A DNA stretch of 64,000 bases from [Erwinia] mediterraneensis (GCF_900604315.1 NZ_LR026978.1:1525921-1589920), one strand, 5' to 3'; counted from the first letter of the stretch, positions 36,889-51,079 are shown. The notes: generated from the sequence alone by a model not told the origin. Made by a program: numbers and translations.

Positions 36889-38289
36889 GTGTCACTTACG
36901 CTTTGGCAACAGTGTCTTGCCCGTTTGCAGGATGAACTACCTGCCACCGAATTCAGCATGTGGATCCGTCCACTCCAGGCTGAGTTAAACGACAATACGC
37001 TCGCCTTATATGCACCAAATCGGTTTGTACTCGACTGGGTTCGGGATAAATACCTCAACAGTATTAATGGGCTGCTGAACGAGTTTTGCGGTACGGATGT
37101 GCCCTTGCTGCGCTTTGAAGTGGGAACGCGTCCTGTGACGCAGGCCGCTGTCAGTCAGCCGGTAATGGCCAGCGTCAACGTACCGCCGCGCCCGGAAAAC
37201 CGTCCGGCTCCTGCGCAAAACCTGCGCCCGAGCTGGGATAATGTGCCCGCCCCGGCGGATGTCACCTACCGCTCCAATGTTAACAGTCGCCATAACTTCG
37301 ATAACTTTGTCGAAGGTAAATCGAACCAGCTGGCACGCGCGGCGGCGCGTCAGGTGGCCGATAACCCTGGCGGCGCTTACAATCCGCTCTTTCTCTATGG
37401 CGGCACCGGCCTCGGGAAAACGCACCTGCTGCATGCGGTGGGTAACGGCATCATTGCCCGTAAGCCCAATGCGAAAGTGGTGTATATGCACTCCGAGCGC
37501 TTTGTGCAGGATATGGTGAAGGCGTTACAGAACAACGCGATTGAAGAGTTTAAGCGTTACTACCGTTCGGTGGATGCCCTGCTGATCGATGATATCCAGT
37601 TTTTTGCCAACAAGGAGCGATCGCAGGAGGAGTTCTTCCATACCTTCAATGCGCTACTGGAAGGCAATCAACAGATTATTCTGACCTCAGATCGCTACCC
37701 CAAAGAGATTAACGGCGTGGAAGATCGCCTGAAATCGCGCTTTGGCTGGGGACTGACGGTGGCGATCGAGCCGCCGGAACTGGAAACTCGCGTGGCGATC
37801 CTGATGAAAAAAGCGGATGAGAACGATATCCGCTTGCCGGGCGAGGTGGCCTTTTTTATTGCCAAGCGACTGCGATCCAACGTGCGTGAGCTGGAAGGGG
37901 CACTGAATCGCGTCATTGCCAATGCCAACTTTACCGGTCGCGCCATTACCATCGATTTTGTCCGTGAAGCGCTGCGTGATTTGCTGGCCCTGCAGGAAAA
38001 GCTGGTCACCATTGATAACATCCAGAAGACAGTCGCTGAATACTACAAAATCAAAGTGGCGGATCTGCTTTCTAAACGTCGTTCGCGTTCGGTCGCGCGC
38101 CCGCGTCAAATGGCGATGGCGATGGCAAAGGAGCTGACCAACCACAGCCTGCCGGAGATCGGCGACGCCTTCGGCGGTCGCGACCATACCACGGTGCTTC
38201 ATGCCTGCCGCAAAATCGAGCAACTGCGTGAAGAGAGCCACGATATCAAAGAAGATTTCTCTAATCTCATCAGAACATTATCTTCGTGA
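36889..38289 (+). CDS. dnaA: Chromosomal replication initiator DnaA
   Basis: DnaA is the AAA+ initiator that opens oriC. The 466-residue product from the GTG at 36889 starts like E. coli DnaA ([20 protein letters not shown]); GGAG lies 6 bases upstream. A GTG 12 bases earlier is less likely. Domain I (to about 90), a variable Pro-rich domain II, AAA+ domain III ([19 protein letters not shown]) and domain IV ([22 protein letters not shown]) are all present. Confidence 0.98.
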   Translation: MSLTLWQQCLARLQDELPATEFSMWIRPLQAELNDNTLALYAPNRFVLDWVRDKYLNSINGLLNEFCGTDVPLLRFEVGTRPVTQAAVSQPVMASVNVPPRPENRPAPAQNLRPSWDNVPAPADVTYRSNVNSRHNFDNFVEGKSNQLARAAARQVADNPGGAYNPLFLYGGTGLGKTHLLHAVGNGIIARKPNAKVVYMHSERFVQDMVKALQNNAIEEFKRYYRSVDALLIDDIQFFANKERSQEEFFHTFNALLEGNQQIILTSDRYPKEINGVEDRLKSRFGWGLTVAIEPPELETRVAILMKKADENDIRLPGEVAFFIAKRLRSNVRELEGALNRVIANANFTGRAITIDFVREALRDLLALQEKLVTIDNIQKTVAEYYKIKVADLLSKRRSRSVARPRQMAMAMAKELTNHSLPEIGDAFGGRDHTTVLHACRKIEQLREESHDIKEDFSNLIRTLSS

Positions 38290-38293
38290 CGCT

Positions 38294-39394
38294 ATGAAAT
38301 TTATTGTTGAACGTGAACAGTTGCTTAAGCCGCTCCAGCAGGTCAGCGGCCCGCTGGGCGGTCGTCCTACTTTACCGATTCTCGGCAACCTGCTGCTGCA
38401 GGTGAATGAGGGCACGTTATTACTGACCGGTACCGATCTGGAAATGGAGATGGTTGCACGCGTTGCGCTGACGCAACCGCATGAACCCGGAGCGACCACG
38501 GTCCCGGCGCGTAAATTCCTCGATATCTGCCGGGGATTGCCGGAAGGTGCGGAAATTAACGTGACGCTGGAAGGGGACCGGATGCTGGTGCGCTCAGGGC
38601 GCAGCCGCTTCTCGCTTTCCACGCTGCCCGCCAGTGATTTCCCGAATCTGGACGACTGGCAGAGCGAAGTGGAATTTACCCTGCCGCAGGCAACGCTGAA
38701 GCGCCTGATTGAAGCCACGCAGTTCTCCATGGCGCATCAGGATGTACGTTATTACCTCAACGGCATGCTGTTTGAAACCGAGGGGGAAGAGCTGCGTACG
38801 GTGGCGACCGACGGCCACCGTCTGGCGGTTTGCTCAATGCCTGTTGGCCAGGCCCTGCCTGACCATTCGGTGATCGTGCCGCGTAAAGGGGTAGTGGAGC
38901 TGGTGCGCCTGCTGGATGGCGGTGACACGCCGCTCCAGATGCAGATCGGCAGCGGCAACATCCGTGCCCATGTAGGCGACTTTATCTTTACTTCCAAGCT
39001 GGTTGATGGCCGTTTCCCTGATTATCGCCGCGTATTACCGAAAAATCCGGACAAAACGCTGGAATCAGGCTGCGATCTGCTGAAGCAGGCATTTGCGCGC
39101 GCGGCGATTCTGTCGAACGAAAAATTCCGTGGCGTTCGTCTCTACATCACAGAAAATCAGTTAAAAATTACGGCAAATAACCCGGAACAGGAAGAAGCTG
39201 AAGAGATGCTGGATGTGGTCTACAACGGCAGCGATCTGGAGATCGGCTTTAACGTCAGTTATGTGCTGGATGTGCTTAACGCATTGAAATGTGAAAATGT
39301 GCGCTTGCTGCTGACCGATTCGGTTTCCAGCGTGCAGATTGAAGACGTTGCCAGCCAGGCGGCGGCTTATGTTGTGATGCCTATGCGGTTGTAG
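38294..39394 (+). CDS. dnaN: DNA polymerase III beta sliding clamp
   Basis: The 366-residue product has the E. coli length and start ([20 protein letters not shown]) and the three-fold clamp repeats, ending in VVMPMRL. It begins 4 bases after the dnaA stop in the conserved dnaA-dnaN-recF-gyrB order. Confidence 0.98.
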   Translation: MKFIVEREQLLKPLQQVSGPLGGRPTLPILGNLLLQVNEGTLLLTGTDLEMEMVARVALTQPHEPGATTVPARKFLDICRGLPEGAEINVTLEGDRMLVRSGRSRFSLSTLPASDFPNLDDWQSEVEFTLPQATLKRLIEATQFSMAHQDVRYYLNGMLFETEGEELRTVATDGHRLAVCSMPVGQALPDHSVIVPRKGVVELVRLLDGGDTPLQMQIGSGNIRAHVGDFIFTSKLVDGRFPDYRRVLPKNPDKTLESGCDLLKQAFARAAILSNEKFRGVRLYITENQLKITANNPEQEEAEEMLDVVYNGSDLEIGFNVSYVLDVLNALKCENVRLLLTDSVSSVQIEDVASQAAAYVVMPMRL

Positions 39395-39403
39395 GATATG
39401 TCG

Positions 39404-39423
39404 GCCTGGTCTTCAGACCAGGC
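39404..39423 (+). other. Intercistronic hairpin dnaN-recF
   Basis: GCCTGGTC-TTCA-GACCAGGC is a perfect 8-bp stem with a tetraloop in the 106-base dnaN-recF gap. There is no T-run, so it may reduce read-through or protect dnaN mRNA ends, which would fit a higher need for clamp than for RecF. Confidence 0.5.
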
Positions 39424-39500
39424 TGGTCACTACCTCTGCCGGGTATGTCTGTTTACAATGCCGACTGGTCCCCGACATTCTCCCGCTGCTGGACGTGTAC

Positions 39501-43012
<3,512 letters not shown>

Positions 43013-43019
43013 CCCTGCA

Positions 43020-43050
43020 ATCCCTTCCCGCCCGGGAAGGGATTTTTTTC
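43020..43050 (+). terminator. Rho-independent terminator of gyrB
   Basis: ATCCCTTCCC (43020-43029), loop GCCC, GGGAAGGGAT (43034-43043) followed by seven T. A strong classic terminator. Confidence 0.92.
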
Positions 43051-43207
43051 TGTCTGTTTCCTCTGCCAGTGCTGGCATCCTTTCCGTATGGCTTCCCCGT
43101 CTCCGCTGAGTTTCCGGCTATTTCATTCTGTCGGGTAACTGGTCAACGTGAGCTGAATCGCGCTAGCATGCAGTTAACTGAATTGACCCTGAGATGACGA
43201 GGACGTA

Positions 43208-44017
43208 ATGGCGATAAAACTGATTGCGATTGATATGGACGGTACTCTGCTTAACCCTCAACACCAGATCACCCCGGCGGTAAAAGCAGCCATTGGCCGC
43301 GCCCGGGATAAAGGGGTTTCCATCGTACTGGCAACTGGCCGGCCATTTGTTGGCGTTGAGCGTTATCTGATGGAACTGGACCTGCAGCAGGAAGGGCAAT
43401 ACTGCATCAGCAACAATGGTGCGCTGGTGCAGCAGGCGCAGAACGGCGACTGTGTGGCGGAAGTGACGCTCGGTTTTGATGACTATCTCTACATAGAACA
43501 GCTGGCGCGCGAGCTGGGTGTTCATTTTCAGGCGTTCGACAAAACGCATCTCTACACACCGAATAAAGATATCAGCGAATACACCATCCACGAAGCGAGC
43601 CTGACCGGCATTCCGGTGCGCTACCGAGCGGTTGAGGAGATGGATCCGCAGATGCGTTTTCCCAAGCTGATGATGCTGGATAAACCCGGCTTGCTGGATG
43701 AGGCGATTCGCCGTCTGCCTGCGCACGCACAGGAGAATTACACCATTCTGAAAAGCGCCCCTTACTATCTGGAAATCCTCAACAAACGCGTCAATAAAGG
43801 CGAGGGCGTGCGCATGCTGGCGGAAAAACTCGGACTGACGCAGGCTGAGGTAATGACGATTGGCGATCAGGAAAACGATTTGGCGATGATTGAGTATGCC
43901 GGTACCGGTGTGGCGATGGGTAATGCCATTGATGCAGTGAAGCAAGTCGCACAATTTATTACTAAAACCAATATGGAAGATGGCGTGGCGTACGCTATCG
44001 AAGAGCTGGTGCTGTAA
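43208..44017 (+). CDS. yidA: HAD-superfamily sugar phosphatase YidA
   Basis: The 269-residue Cof-type phosphatase has IDMDGTLL (nucleophile Asp and acid Asp), the cap domain, and the C-terminal GDQENDLAMIEYAG motif. E. coli YidA (270 residues) dephosphorylates sugar phosphates and similar compounds. It stands alone with its own terminator, next to the dgo operon as in E. coli. Confidence 0.95.
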   Translation: MAIKLIAIDMDGTLLNPQHQITPAVKAAIGRARDKGVSIVLATGRPFVGVERYLMELDLQQEGQYCISNNGALVQQAQNGDCVAEVTLGFDDYLYIEQLARELGVHFQAFDKTHLYTPNKDISEYTIHEASLTGIPVRYRAVEEMDPQMRFPKLMMLDKPGLLDEAIRRLPAHAQENYTILKSAPYYLEILNKRVNKGEGVRMLAEKLGLTQAEVMTIGDQENDLAMIEYAGTGVAMGNAIDAVKQVAQFITKTNMEDGVAYAIEELVL

Positions 44018-44028
44018 CCCTTCTTTCA

Positions 44029-44056
44029 CGGACGGTGACCTGCCGTCCGCTTTTCC
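44029..44056 (+). terminator. Terminator after yidA
   Basis: CGGACGG (44029-44035), 7-base loop, CCGTCCG (44043-44049), then CTTTTCC. A moderately strong hairpin just after the yidA stop. Confidence 0.6.
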
Positions 44057-44108
44057 CCGGTCTCTCTGCCGCGCTTTTGCGCATAGATTGCCTGTTTTGT
44101 GATTCATA

Positions 44109-44140
44109 TTGTAGTACAACTTACTTTGATGGTACTACAA
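44109..44140 (+). promoter_or_regulatory. dgoR: Candidate DgoR operator
   Basis: TTGTAGTACAA (44109-44119) is itself a perfect palindrome. Its left nine bases (TTGTAGTAC) recur inverted as GTACTACAA at 44132-44140. The pair lies about 90 bases upstream of dgoR. A GntR/FadR-type dimer such as DgoR typically binds such short inverted repeats, so this is the likely site of autorepression. Confidence 0.65.
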
Positions 44141-44227
44141 TGCGAGTCAGCAACGGAGGCAGTCGTTAGGCTTCGCGACATGAAATCAGTAAGCTGATGG
44201 CTCAATGTTTTCACGGAACGGAAAATC

Positions 44228-44926
44228 ATGACGCACGAACAATTAAGCAAAACAGAGCGCATCATCCTGACGCTGGGTGAAGAGATTGTCGCCGGTAGGT
44301 ATGTACCGGGCGCGCCACTACCGGCCGAGGCCGAGCTATGCGAACGCTTTGGCACGTCGCGCAATATTATCCGCGAAGTCTTTCGTTCGCTGATGGCCAA
44401 GCGTCTGGTGGAGATGAAGCGCTATCGCGGCGCTTTTGTGACGCTGCGCAACCAGTGGAACTACCTGGACAGCGACGTACTGCAGTGGGCGCTGGCGCAC
44501 GATCACGATCCGCGTCTGATTGCGGCGATGAATGAAGTGCGTGTGCTGGTGGAGCCGCAGATTGCGCGCTGGTCGGCAGAGCGGGCTAACTCCAGCGATC
44601 TGGCAGCGATTGAGCAGGCTTATAACGATATGGTGGCCAATCACCTCGATCGTGAGGCCTTTAACGAAGCGGACATCCGCTATCACGAAGCGGTGATGTC
44701 CTCGGTACACAATCCGGTGCTGCAACAGCTTAACGTGGCGATCAGCCAGCTGCAGAAAGCGGTGTTCGCACAGACCTATATGGCGGACGAAGGCAACATG
44801 CCGCGTACTCTGGCCGAACATAAAGCGCTGTTTGATGCGATCCGGCATCAGGATGGCGATGCGGCGGAGCAGGCGGCAAAAGCGATGATCGCCAGTTCAA
44901 CGGCACGACTCAAGGAGTTTATGTGA
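44228..44926 (+). CDS. dgoR: Galactonate operon repressor DgoR (GntR/FadR family)
   Basis: This 232-residue regulator has an N-terminal winged helix (AEAELCERFGTSRNIIREVFRSLMAKRLVEM) and a FadR-type C-terminal all-helical ligand domain with the metal-binding His residues (e.g. DIRYHEAV, LAEHKALFDAI). It is close to E. coli DgoR throughout. D-galactonate is the inducer in E. coli. It is the first gene of dgoRKADT and overlaps dgoK by 4 bases. Confidence 0.96.
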   Translation: MTHEQLSKTERIILTLGEEIVAGRYVPGAPLPAEAELCERFGTSRNIIREVFRSLMAKRLVEMKRYRGAFVTLRNQWNYLDSDVLQWALAHDHDPRLIAAMNEVRVLVEPQIARWSAERANSSDLAAIEQAYNDMVANHLDREAFNEADIRYHEAVMSSVHNPVLQQLNVAISQLQKAVFAQTYMADEGNMPRTLAEHKALFDAIRHQDGDAAEQAAKAMIASSTARLKEFM

Positions 44927-45801
44927 CCAGCTATATCGCAATTGACTGGGGCTCCACCAACCTGCGCGCCTGGCATTATCAGCAGGAAGAATGTGTGGAT
45001 GAACGTCGTTCGGAAGCGGGCGTCACGCGCCTTGAAGGCCGCACGCCTGCGCAGGTGTTTGCCAGCGTTACCGCAGGCTGGCCGGTTAATGATGTCCCGG
45101 TAGTAATGGCTGGCATGGTGGGCAGCAACGCTGGCTGGCAGTCGGTGCCCTATTTATCCTGTCCGGTCGCGCTGGGCGATATCAGCAGCCGTCTGACGCG
45201 CGTAGAAGATAAAGCGTGGATCGTGCCGGGATTGTGCGTTGAACGTGACGGGAACTACAACGTCATGCGCGGTGAAGAGACGCAATTGCTGGGTGCGCTG
45301 AGCTTACAGCCCGCGTCGTTGTATGTCATGCCGGGCACGCACGCTAAATGGGTACAGATGGCACAGGATCGCGTGCTGGACTTCCGTACCGTAATGACCG
45401 GCGAGCTGCATCATTTGCTGCTGAAGCAGTCGCTGATTGGTGCGGGGTTGCCGGAACAGGAATCGAGCAGCAGCGCGTTTCTGGATGGCGTGCAGGTGGG
45501 CAGCAACGATGCGTCGATTCTGGCGCGTTTATTTGAAGTGCGCGCCGCGCATGTGCTGGGCGCACGCGATCCGCGCCATATCAGTGATTTCCTGTCAGGA
45601 TTATTGATCGGCCATGAAGTGACGCTGATGGCGCAGCAGATGATGAGCAGCCGCCAGCCGATCACCCTTATTGCAGGCAGCGCACTGGCGCAGCGTTATC
45701 AACAGGCGCTGACCTTTATTGACGTGGATTCAGTCACGCTGGAGGGCGATCGTGCCTTCCAGCAGGGAATGAGGAGTATTGCGAATGTCCTGGCAAACTA
45801 A
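44923..45801 (+). CDS. dgoK: 2-dehydro-3-deoxygalactonokinase
   Basis: DgoK phosphorylates 2-keto-3-deoxygalactonate at C6 in the De Ley-Doudoroff pathway. The 292-residue product has the phosphate-binding IAIDWGSTNLRAW start, GMVGSNAGWQ, MPGTHAKWV and the C-terminal LIAGSALAQRY. The GTG start overlaps the dgoR stop (GTGA). Confidence 0.96.
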   Translation: MTSYIAIDWGSTNLRAWHYQQEECVDERRSEAGVTRLEGRTPAQVFASVTAGWPVNDVPVVMAGMVGSNAGWQSVPYLSCPVALGDISSRLTRVEDKAWIVPGLCVERDGNYNVMRGEETQLLGALSLQPASLYVMPGTHAKWVQMAQDRVLDFRTVMTGELHHLLLKQSLIGAGLPEQESSSSAFLDGVQVGSNDASILARLFEVRAAHVLGARDPRHISDFLSGLLIGHEVTLMAQQMMSSRQPITLIAGSALAQRYQQALTFIDVDSVTLEGDRAFQQGMRSIANVLAN

Positions 45802-46402
45802 AGTTCCGCTGATTGCCATCCTGCGCGGTATTACGCCGGATGAAGCGGAAGCGCACGTAGGCGCCTTAATCGACGCCGGTTTTGATGCGATTGAAATTCC
45901 GTTGAACTCACCGGAGTGGGCGAAAAGCATCGGCGCGATGGTCAAAACCTTTGGCGATAAAGCGCTGATTGGCGCTGGTACGGTACTGAGCCCGGCGCAG
46001 GTGGATGAACTGGCCGCGCTCAACAGCCAACTGGTGGTGACGCCAAATACCGATGCCGCCGTTATTCGTCAGGCGGTCGCCAGAGGTATGATTGTCGCCG
46101 CCGGGTGCGCCACCGCCAGCGAAGCTTTCACCGCCTTACAGGCCGGTGCGCAGGCGCTAAAAATCTTCCCCTCCTCGGCCTTTGGCCCGGGCTACATCAA
46201 AGCGCTGAAAGCTGTGCTGCCGCCTGAGGTGCCGGTGTTTGCCGTAGGTGGCGTTACGCCGGAAAACCTCCATGAATTTATGGCCGCAGGCTGCACTGGC
46301 GCCGGTCTGGGCAGCGATCTCTATCGCGCTGGCCAGCCGCTGTCGCGCACGGTAGAAAAGGCCCGCGCATTTATTGCTGCTTATAAGGATGCTGTACGAT
46401 GA
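45785..46402 (+). CDS. dgoA: 2-dehydro-3-deoxy-6-phosphogalactonate aldolase
   Basis: This class I KDPG-type aldolase cleaves KDPGal to pyruvate and glyceraldehyde 3-phosphate. The 205-residue product has the E. coli length. It has IAILRGITP, the Glu of [17 protein letters not shown], and the Schiff-base Lys in [19 protein letters not shown]. The ATG at 45785 has GAGGAG 8 bases upstream and lies 17 bases inside the end of dgoK. Confidence 0.96.
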   Translation: MSWQTKVPLIAILRGITPDEAEAHVGALIDAGFDAIEIPLNSPEWAKSIGAMVKTFGDKALIGAGTVLSPAQVDELAALNSQLVVTPNTDAAVIRQAVARGMIVAAGCATASEAFTALQAGAQALKIFPSSAFGPGYIKALKAVLPPEVPVFAVGGVTPENLHEFMAAGCTGAGLGSDLYRAGQPLSRTVEKARAFIAAYKDAVR

Positions 46403-47547
46403 AAATTACCAAACTGACCACTTATCGCCTGCCGCCGCGCTGGATGTTCCTGAAAATTGAAACCGATGAAGGCATCGTTGGCTGGGGCGAGCCGGTAATT
46501 GAAGGGCGCGCGCGCAGCGTCGAAGCGGCCGTGCATGAGCTGTCGGAATACCTGATTGGCCAGGATCCGGCGCGCATTAACGACTTGTGGCAGGTAATGT
46601 ACCGCGGCGGCTTCTATCGCGGCGGCCCGATTCTGATGAGCGCCATCGCCGGTATCGATCAGGCATTATGGGATATCAAAGGTAAAGCGCTTGGCGTACC
46701 AGTATATCAGCTGCTCGGCGGCCTGGTACGCGACAGCATCAAGGCGTACAGCTGGGTGGGCGGCGATCGTCCGGCGGAAGTGATTGATGGCATCGCAAAA
46801 TTGCGCACTATCGGTTTTGACACTTTTAAGCTGAACGGTTGTGAAGAGATGGGTGTTATCGATAACTCGCGTAAGGTGGATGCGGCGGTCAATACTGTGG
46901 CGCAGATTCGTGAAGCCTTTGGCAGCGAAATTGAATTTGGTCTCGATTTCCACGGCCGCGTCAGTGCGCCAATGGCGAAAGTGCTGATTAAAGAGCTGGA
47001 ACCTTATCGACCGCTGTTTATTGAAGAACCAGTACTGGCTGAACAGGCGGAATACTATCCTCGTCTGGCGGCGCAAACCCATATTCCTATCGCGGCGGGT
47101 GAACGTATGTTCTCGCGTTTCGAATTCAAACGCGTGCTGGAAGCGGGCGGCCTGGCGATTCTGCAGCCGGATCTGTCGCATGCAGGCGGCATCACCGAAT
47201 GTTACAAAATTGCGGCAATGGCGGAATCCTTTGACGTGGCGCTGGCCCCGCACTGTCCACTTGGCCCGATTGCGCTGGCCGCCTGTCTGCATGTGGACTT
47301 CGTGTCGCGCAATGCGGTATTCCAGGAGCAGAGCATGGGAATTCACTATAACCAGGGCGCAGAGCTGCTCGATTATGTGATTAATAAAGAGGACTTCAAA
47401 ATGGACGACGGCCATTTCTATCCTCTGAATAAACCAGGCCTGGGCGTGGAAATTAACGAAGAGCTGGTTATTGAGCGCAGCAAAAACGCACCTGACTGGC
47501 GTAACCCATTATGGCGCTATCCGGACGGTTCTGTCGCTGAATGGTAA
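46399..47547 (+). CDS. dgoD: D-galactonate dehydratase
   Basis: This enolase-superfamily enzyme dehydrates D-galactonate to 2-keto-3-deoxygalactonate. The 382-residue product equals E. coli DgoD in length and shows the metal ligands in [16 protein letters not shown] and [10 protein letters not shown], and the catalytic His in LAPHCPLGP. It overlaps dgoA by 4 bases (ATGA). Confidence 0.98.
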   Translation: MKITKLTTYRLPPRWMFLKIETDEGIVGWGEPVIEGRARSVEAAVHELSEYLIGQDPARINDLWQVMYRGGFYRGGPILMSAIAGIDQALWDIKGKALGVPVYQLLGGLVRDSIKAYSWVGGDRPAEVIDGIAKLRTIGFDTFKLNGCEEMGVIDNSRKVDAAVNTVAQIREAFGSEIEFGLDFHGRVSAPMAKVLIKELEPYRPLFIEEPVLAEQAEYYPRLAAQTHIPIAAGERMFSRFEFKRVLEAGGLAILQPDLSHAGGITECYKIAAMAESFDVALAPHCPLGPIALAACLHVDFVSRNAVFQEQSMGIHYNQGAELLDYVINKEDFKMDDGHFYPLNKPGLGVEINEELVIERSKNAPDWRNPLWRYPDGSVAEW

Positions 47548-47776
47548 GTAAGCCCCGCTAAAAATAGTGTAAATCAAAGATAAAAATGTGCCGGTGAAAA
47601 GGGCGCAGGGCGACGCTCACCCCTTTTTCACCGCATTACCGGAACACAGCAACGTCAGGCGGGGATATCTCTTTGCCGGTTGGCTGCGGACCCGCTTCAC
47701 CGCTGCGGCGGTTTTACTCTCGAAAACGATGCCCTGCCAGGCAGATAACCTGCCTGCAAGATTACGGAGAAACACC

Positions 47777-49069
47777 ATGGATCTCTCTGCTGTTAATACC
47801 AAACCGACGCGCCGGCGTTATATTACGTTACTGATGATTTTTATTACGGTGGTTATTTGCTACGTAGACCGTGCGAATTTAGCCGTGGCTTCAGCGCATA
47901 TTCAGGAAGAATTTGGCATTACCAAAGCGCAAATGGGTTATGTCTTTTCTGCCTTTGCCTGGTTATATACGCTGTGCCAAATCCCGGGCGGCTGGTTTCT
48001 CGACCGCGTCGGTTCCCGCCTGACCTATTTTATTGCGATTCTCGGCTGGTCCGTAGCGACATTATTTCAGGGTTTCGCCACCGGCTTATTGTCATTGATT
48101 GGTCTGCGTGCGATTACCGGCATTTTTGAAGCCCCGGCGTTTCCAACCAATAACCGCCTGGTCACCAGCTGGTTCCCGGAGCAGGAGCGCGCTTCTGCCG
48201 TCGGTTTTTATACCTCCGGACAGTTCGTGGGACTGGCCTTCCTCACACCGCTGCTGATCTGGATTCAGGAACTGCTGAGCTGGCACTGGGTGTTTATCGT
48301 GACCGGCGGTATCGGCATCATCTGGTCGCTGGTGTGGATCAAAGTCTATCAGGCGCCGAGCCAGAGCAAAAGCATCAACCAGGCAGAGCTGAATTACATC
48401 CGTGAAGGCGGGGCGATGGTCGATGGCGACGCGCCGGCAGCGAAAAAAACGCGTACTCCTCTTACCGCTGCCGACTGGAAACTGGTGTTTCACCGCAAAC
48501 TGTGCGGCGTCTATCTCGGGCAGTTTGCCGTTACGTCCACGCTGTGGTTCTTCCTGACCTGGTTCCCGAACTATCTGACCCAGGAAAAACAGATCGCGGC
48601 ACTCACCGCCGGCTTTATGACCACCGTGCCGTTCCTCGCTGCCTTTGTCGGCGTGATCCTCTCCGGTATCGTGGCCGATCGCCTGGTGCGCAGCGGTCGT
48701 TCGCTCGGCTTTGCGCGTAAAACGCCGATCATTTGTGGTCTGCTGATCTCCACCTGCATCATGGGCGCGAATTACACCAATGATCCGGTATGGATTATGG
48801 CCCTCATGGCGCTGGCGTTCTTCGGCAACGGCTTCGCCTCGATTACCTGGTCTCTGGTATCGTCACTGGCACCGGTGCGCCTGATTGGTCTGACCGGCGG
48901 CGTGTTCAACTTTGTCGGCGGGCTGGGTGGTATCACCGTACCGCTGGTTGTCGGCTATCTGGCGCAGGACTACGGGTTTGCCCCGGCACTGGTCTATATC
49001 TCCGTGGTGGCGCTGATTGGTGCGCTCTCCTACATCCTGCTGGTGGGCAATGTGAAACGCGTTGGCTAA
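47777..49069 (+). CDS. dgoT: D-galactonate:H+ symporter DgoT
   Basis: This 430-residue MFS transporter of the anion:cation symporter family has 12 predicted membrane segments. Its N-terminal half is almost identical to E. coli DgoT ([26 protein letters not shown]-type motif, [18 protein letters not shown]). The ATG at 47777 has GGAG 7 bases upstream; the longer open frame before it is non-coding. A 229-base gap follows dgoD, in which I see no other feature. Confidence 0.97.
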   Translation: MDLSAVNTKPTRRRYITLLMIFITVVICYVDRANLAVASAHIQEEFGITKAQMGYVFSAFAWLYTLCQIPGGWFLDRVGSRLTYFIAILGWSVATLFQGFATGLLSLIGLRAITGIFEAPAFPTNNRLVTSWFPEQERASAVGFYTSGQFVGLAFLTPLLIWIQELLSWHWVFIVTGGIGIIWSLVWIKVYQAPSQSKSINQAELNYIREGGAMVDGDAPAAKKTRTPLTAADWKLVFHRKLCGVYLGQFAVTSTLWFFLTWFPNYLTQEKQIAALTAGFMTTVPFLAAFVGVILSGIVADRLVRSGRSLGFARKTPIICGLLISTCIMGANYTNDPVWIMALMALAFFGNGFASITWSLVSSLAPVRLIGLTGGVFNFVGGLGGITVPLVVGYLAQDYGFAPALVYISVVALIGALSYILLVGNVKRVG

Positions 49070-49091
49070 CTGCTGCAAGCGCTGTAACCCC

Positions 49092-49140
49092 TGCCGGGCC
49101 CGTGCGGCCCGGCATCCCACACGCAGCAAAAGTGCTGCGT
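49092..49140 (+). repeat. Two tandem perfect hairpins between dgoT and yidR
   Basis: TGCCGGGCC-CGTGC-GGCCCGGCA (49092-49114) and ACGCAGCA-AAAG-TGCTGCGT (49121-49140) are perfect 9- and 8-bp stems separated by six bases, with no T-run. They probably act as a rho-dependent or 3'-end-protecting structure for the dgo mRNA. Confidence 0.6.
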
Positions 49141-49194
49141 CGTGCCGCAGAATCGCGTAGTTTGTTCGGCAACTGTCAGATGTAAGGTTGCCTC

Positions 49195-50448
49195 ATGTCA
49201 GAAAAACAACTCACCTTTGCCCCGCGTCATCATCAGCTGACCAACATCAATGTCTGGACTGCAGACAGCCAGTGGCTGGCGTTTGATGTGCGTCCCTCCG
49301 GCGCTGCGTTTACCGGCCTTACGATTGAGCGTGTCCATGTGGCGAGCGGCGCGCTGGAAGTGCTGTATCAGGCGTGTGACGGTGCGCATGTTGGCGTCGT
49401 TACCGTCAGTCCGGACCTGCCACCGCGCTATGTCTGCATCCACGGTCCGGAACATCCCGATGCCCGCTGGCATTACGATTTTCACCACCGGCGCGGCGTG
49501 ATCATTCAGGATGGCCGCGCAGAAAATCTCGACGCCTGTGATATCACGCCGCCCTTTACGCCCGGAGCACTGCGTGGCGGCTCACACGTTCATGTATTCA
49601 GCCCGGACGGCTCACGTCTGAGCTTTACCTACAACGATCATGTGATGCATGAGAAAGATACGGCTGAAGATCTGCGTAATGTGGGTGTCGCGCTGCCGCT
49701 GCATCCGGTCTGTCCGCCGAAGCAGCATCCGCGGGAATATGATGGCAGCCACTATTGCGTGCTGGTCAGCCAGACGCAGCGCGATCCGCTGCCGGGCAGC
49801 GATCAGATCGACCGCGCTTACGAAGAGTGCTGGATTGGCGATCGTGGCTATCAGAAGCCCGATGGCCGCTGGCAGCGCTGGGCGATCGCCTTTATTGGCG
49901 ATACGCGTGCTGCCAACGGTGACAAAGTGCCGGAAGTGTTTGTGGTGGACTTACCGGAAACGCTGGCCGATTACGCCAGACCAGGGACATCGCCGTTACA
50001 GGGGACGCCCGATAAGCTACCCGCGCCGCCCGCAGGCGTGCAGCAACGACGTATTACGTATACCCGGGGCCTGGCGCTGCAGCCGCGTCACTGGTTACGC
50101 GCCTCGCCAGACGGCAGTGCCATCGCTTTTTTACTGGCAGACGATAATGGCGTGGTGCAGCTGTGGACGGTCTCGCCGAACGGTGGACCTGCACGTCAGG
50201 TGACGCAGCTGAGCAGCAGCATTCAGTCTGCTTTCAGCTGGCAGCCGGCAGGCGAGGCGATTGCCTTTATCTGCGATAACAGCGTGATGCGCTGCGATGT
50301 CGCCAGCGGGCAATGCAGGCGCCTGACGGCCCGCAGCGATCTGCCCCCCAGTGGAGATGCGGTGGTCTGGTCGCCGGATGGACAGCAGATCGCCTTTATG
50401 CGTGAGGTGGACGGCTGGCGTCAGCTGTTTACGGTGACGGCCGTCTGA
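49195..50448 (+). CDS. yidR: Conserved DUF3748 beta-propeller-like protein YidR
   Basis: The 417-residue product matches E. coli YidR in length and motifs (LTFAPRHHQLTNINVWTADS, HVHVFSPDGSRLSFTYNDHVMHE). TolB-like propeller repeats (SPDGSAIAF, SPDGQQIAFM) run through the C-terminal half. No signal peptide is seen. Biochemical function is not known; E. coli YidR is linked to the same chromosomal neighbourhood. Its end overlaps the end of yidQ by 20 bases (tail to tail). Confidence 0.9.
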   Translation: MSEKQLTFAPRHHQLTNINVWTADSQWLAFDVRPSGAAFTGLTIERVHVASGALEVLYQACDGAHVGVVTVSPDLPPRYVCIHGPEHPDARWHYDFHHRRGVIIQDGRAENLDACDITPPFTPGALRGGSHVHVFSPDGSRLSFTYNDHVMHEKDTAEDLRNVGVALPLHPVCPPKQHPREYDGSHYCVLVSQTQRDPLPGSDQIDRAYEECWIGDRGYQKPDGRWQRWAIAFIGDTRAANGDKVPEVFVVDLPETLADYARPGTSPLQGTPDKLPAPPAGVQQRRITYTRGLALQPRHWLRASPDGSAIAFLLADDNGVVQLWTVSPNGGPARQVTQLSSSIQSAFSWQPAGEAIAFICDNSVMRCDVASGQCRRLTARSDLPPSGDAVVWSPDGQQIAFMREVDGWRQLFTVTAV

Positions 50449-50794
50449 CCGGCATTGGCGCGGCATGCGAGAGGTGATCTTGCGTGCGCGCCAGCTTTTC
50501 GCTTTGCCGGACGCGTTCGCGTGGAGAGTCGAGGGTTTTATCATCATCGGACCGCAGGTAATCCCAGGGCAACAGCAGAGTATCCATCAGCGCTGAGAAG
50601 GGCAGGTCGATCAACGCCAGCGGCTTCAACGCCCAGCTGGTATTGTCATCCACCAGCATATCGGCGCTGGCGCGCGTGCCGGAGTAGTAACCCTGACTGG
50701 CACCGGTATGAGACATGACGCTGGAGCAACCTGTGGCGGCAAAAGCGCAGCCGATTAACATCCCTGCCAGCGGAAAACGTTTCATCATCTTCAT
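50429..50794 (-). CDS. yidQ: Outer-membrane lipoprotein YidQ (DUF1375/YceK family)
   Basis: This small lipoprotein has a Lys/Met-rich start, hydrophobic core and lipobox AATGCSS, followed by the family motif MSHTGASQGYYSG and the DLPFSALMDTLLLPWDYL segment. The start is uncertain because several Met codons follow one another; I prefer the ATG at 50794 (GAAGGG 9 bases upstream, 121 residues). The C-terminal 30 residues are a charged tail. Divergent from ibpA. Confidence 0.85.
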   Translation of the reverse strand: MKMMKRFPLAGMLIGCAFAATGCSSVMSHTGASQGYYSGTRASADMLVDDNTSWALKPLALIDLPFSALMDTLLLPWDYLRSDDDKTLDSPRERVRQSEKLARTQDHLSHAAPMPVRRPSP

Positions 50795-50945
50795 TTTCAT
50801 CATCCCTTCAGTCGTGGCGATCGTCTGGCTAATATGATCGCCTGACATCACCCACATGCTGTGGTGATTCCGTCATTACCCGGTCAATTTAACCCTGAGT
50901 CTATGACATTTCACCTTATTTGCTGAAAAAATTTGTCTTTGAACG

Positions 50946-50975
50946 CTTGAAAAAACTGACTCTGTACCCATTTTA
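50946..50975 (+). promoter_or_regulatory. ibpA: Sigma-32 heat-shock promoter of ibpA
   Basis: CTTGAA (50946-50951) and TACCCATTTTA (50965-50975) match the sigma-32 pattern CTTGAA-N14-CCCCATnT with correct spacing, about 105 bases upstream of ibpA. Confidence 0.85.
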
Positions 50976-50984
50976 AAAGCACGG

Positions 50985-51079
50985 TCAGAAACGCTGTCGC
51001 CGACAGGGACACGAACAGGCCGGACAACCTGTCCATGGTGGAAGGTTGCCAAAACTTGCTGACTATCAGGAGTCTTTTT
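50985..51079 (+). promoter_or_regulatory. ibpA: ROSE-type RNA thermometer in the ibpA 5' leader
   Basis: The leader folds in several short stems (e.g. CTGTCGCCGACAG, 50992-51006). Its last stem pairs the conserved ROSE motif UUGCU (51056-51060) with AGGAG (51068-51072), the ibpA ribosome site. In E. coli and other bacteria this hairpin melts on heating and frees the ribosome site. Confidence 0.8.

Noticed and set aside
43163..44119. 318-codon frame antisense to yidA
   Set aside because: Shadow of yidA; no ribosome site or recognisable domain.
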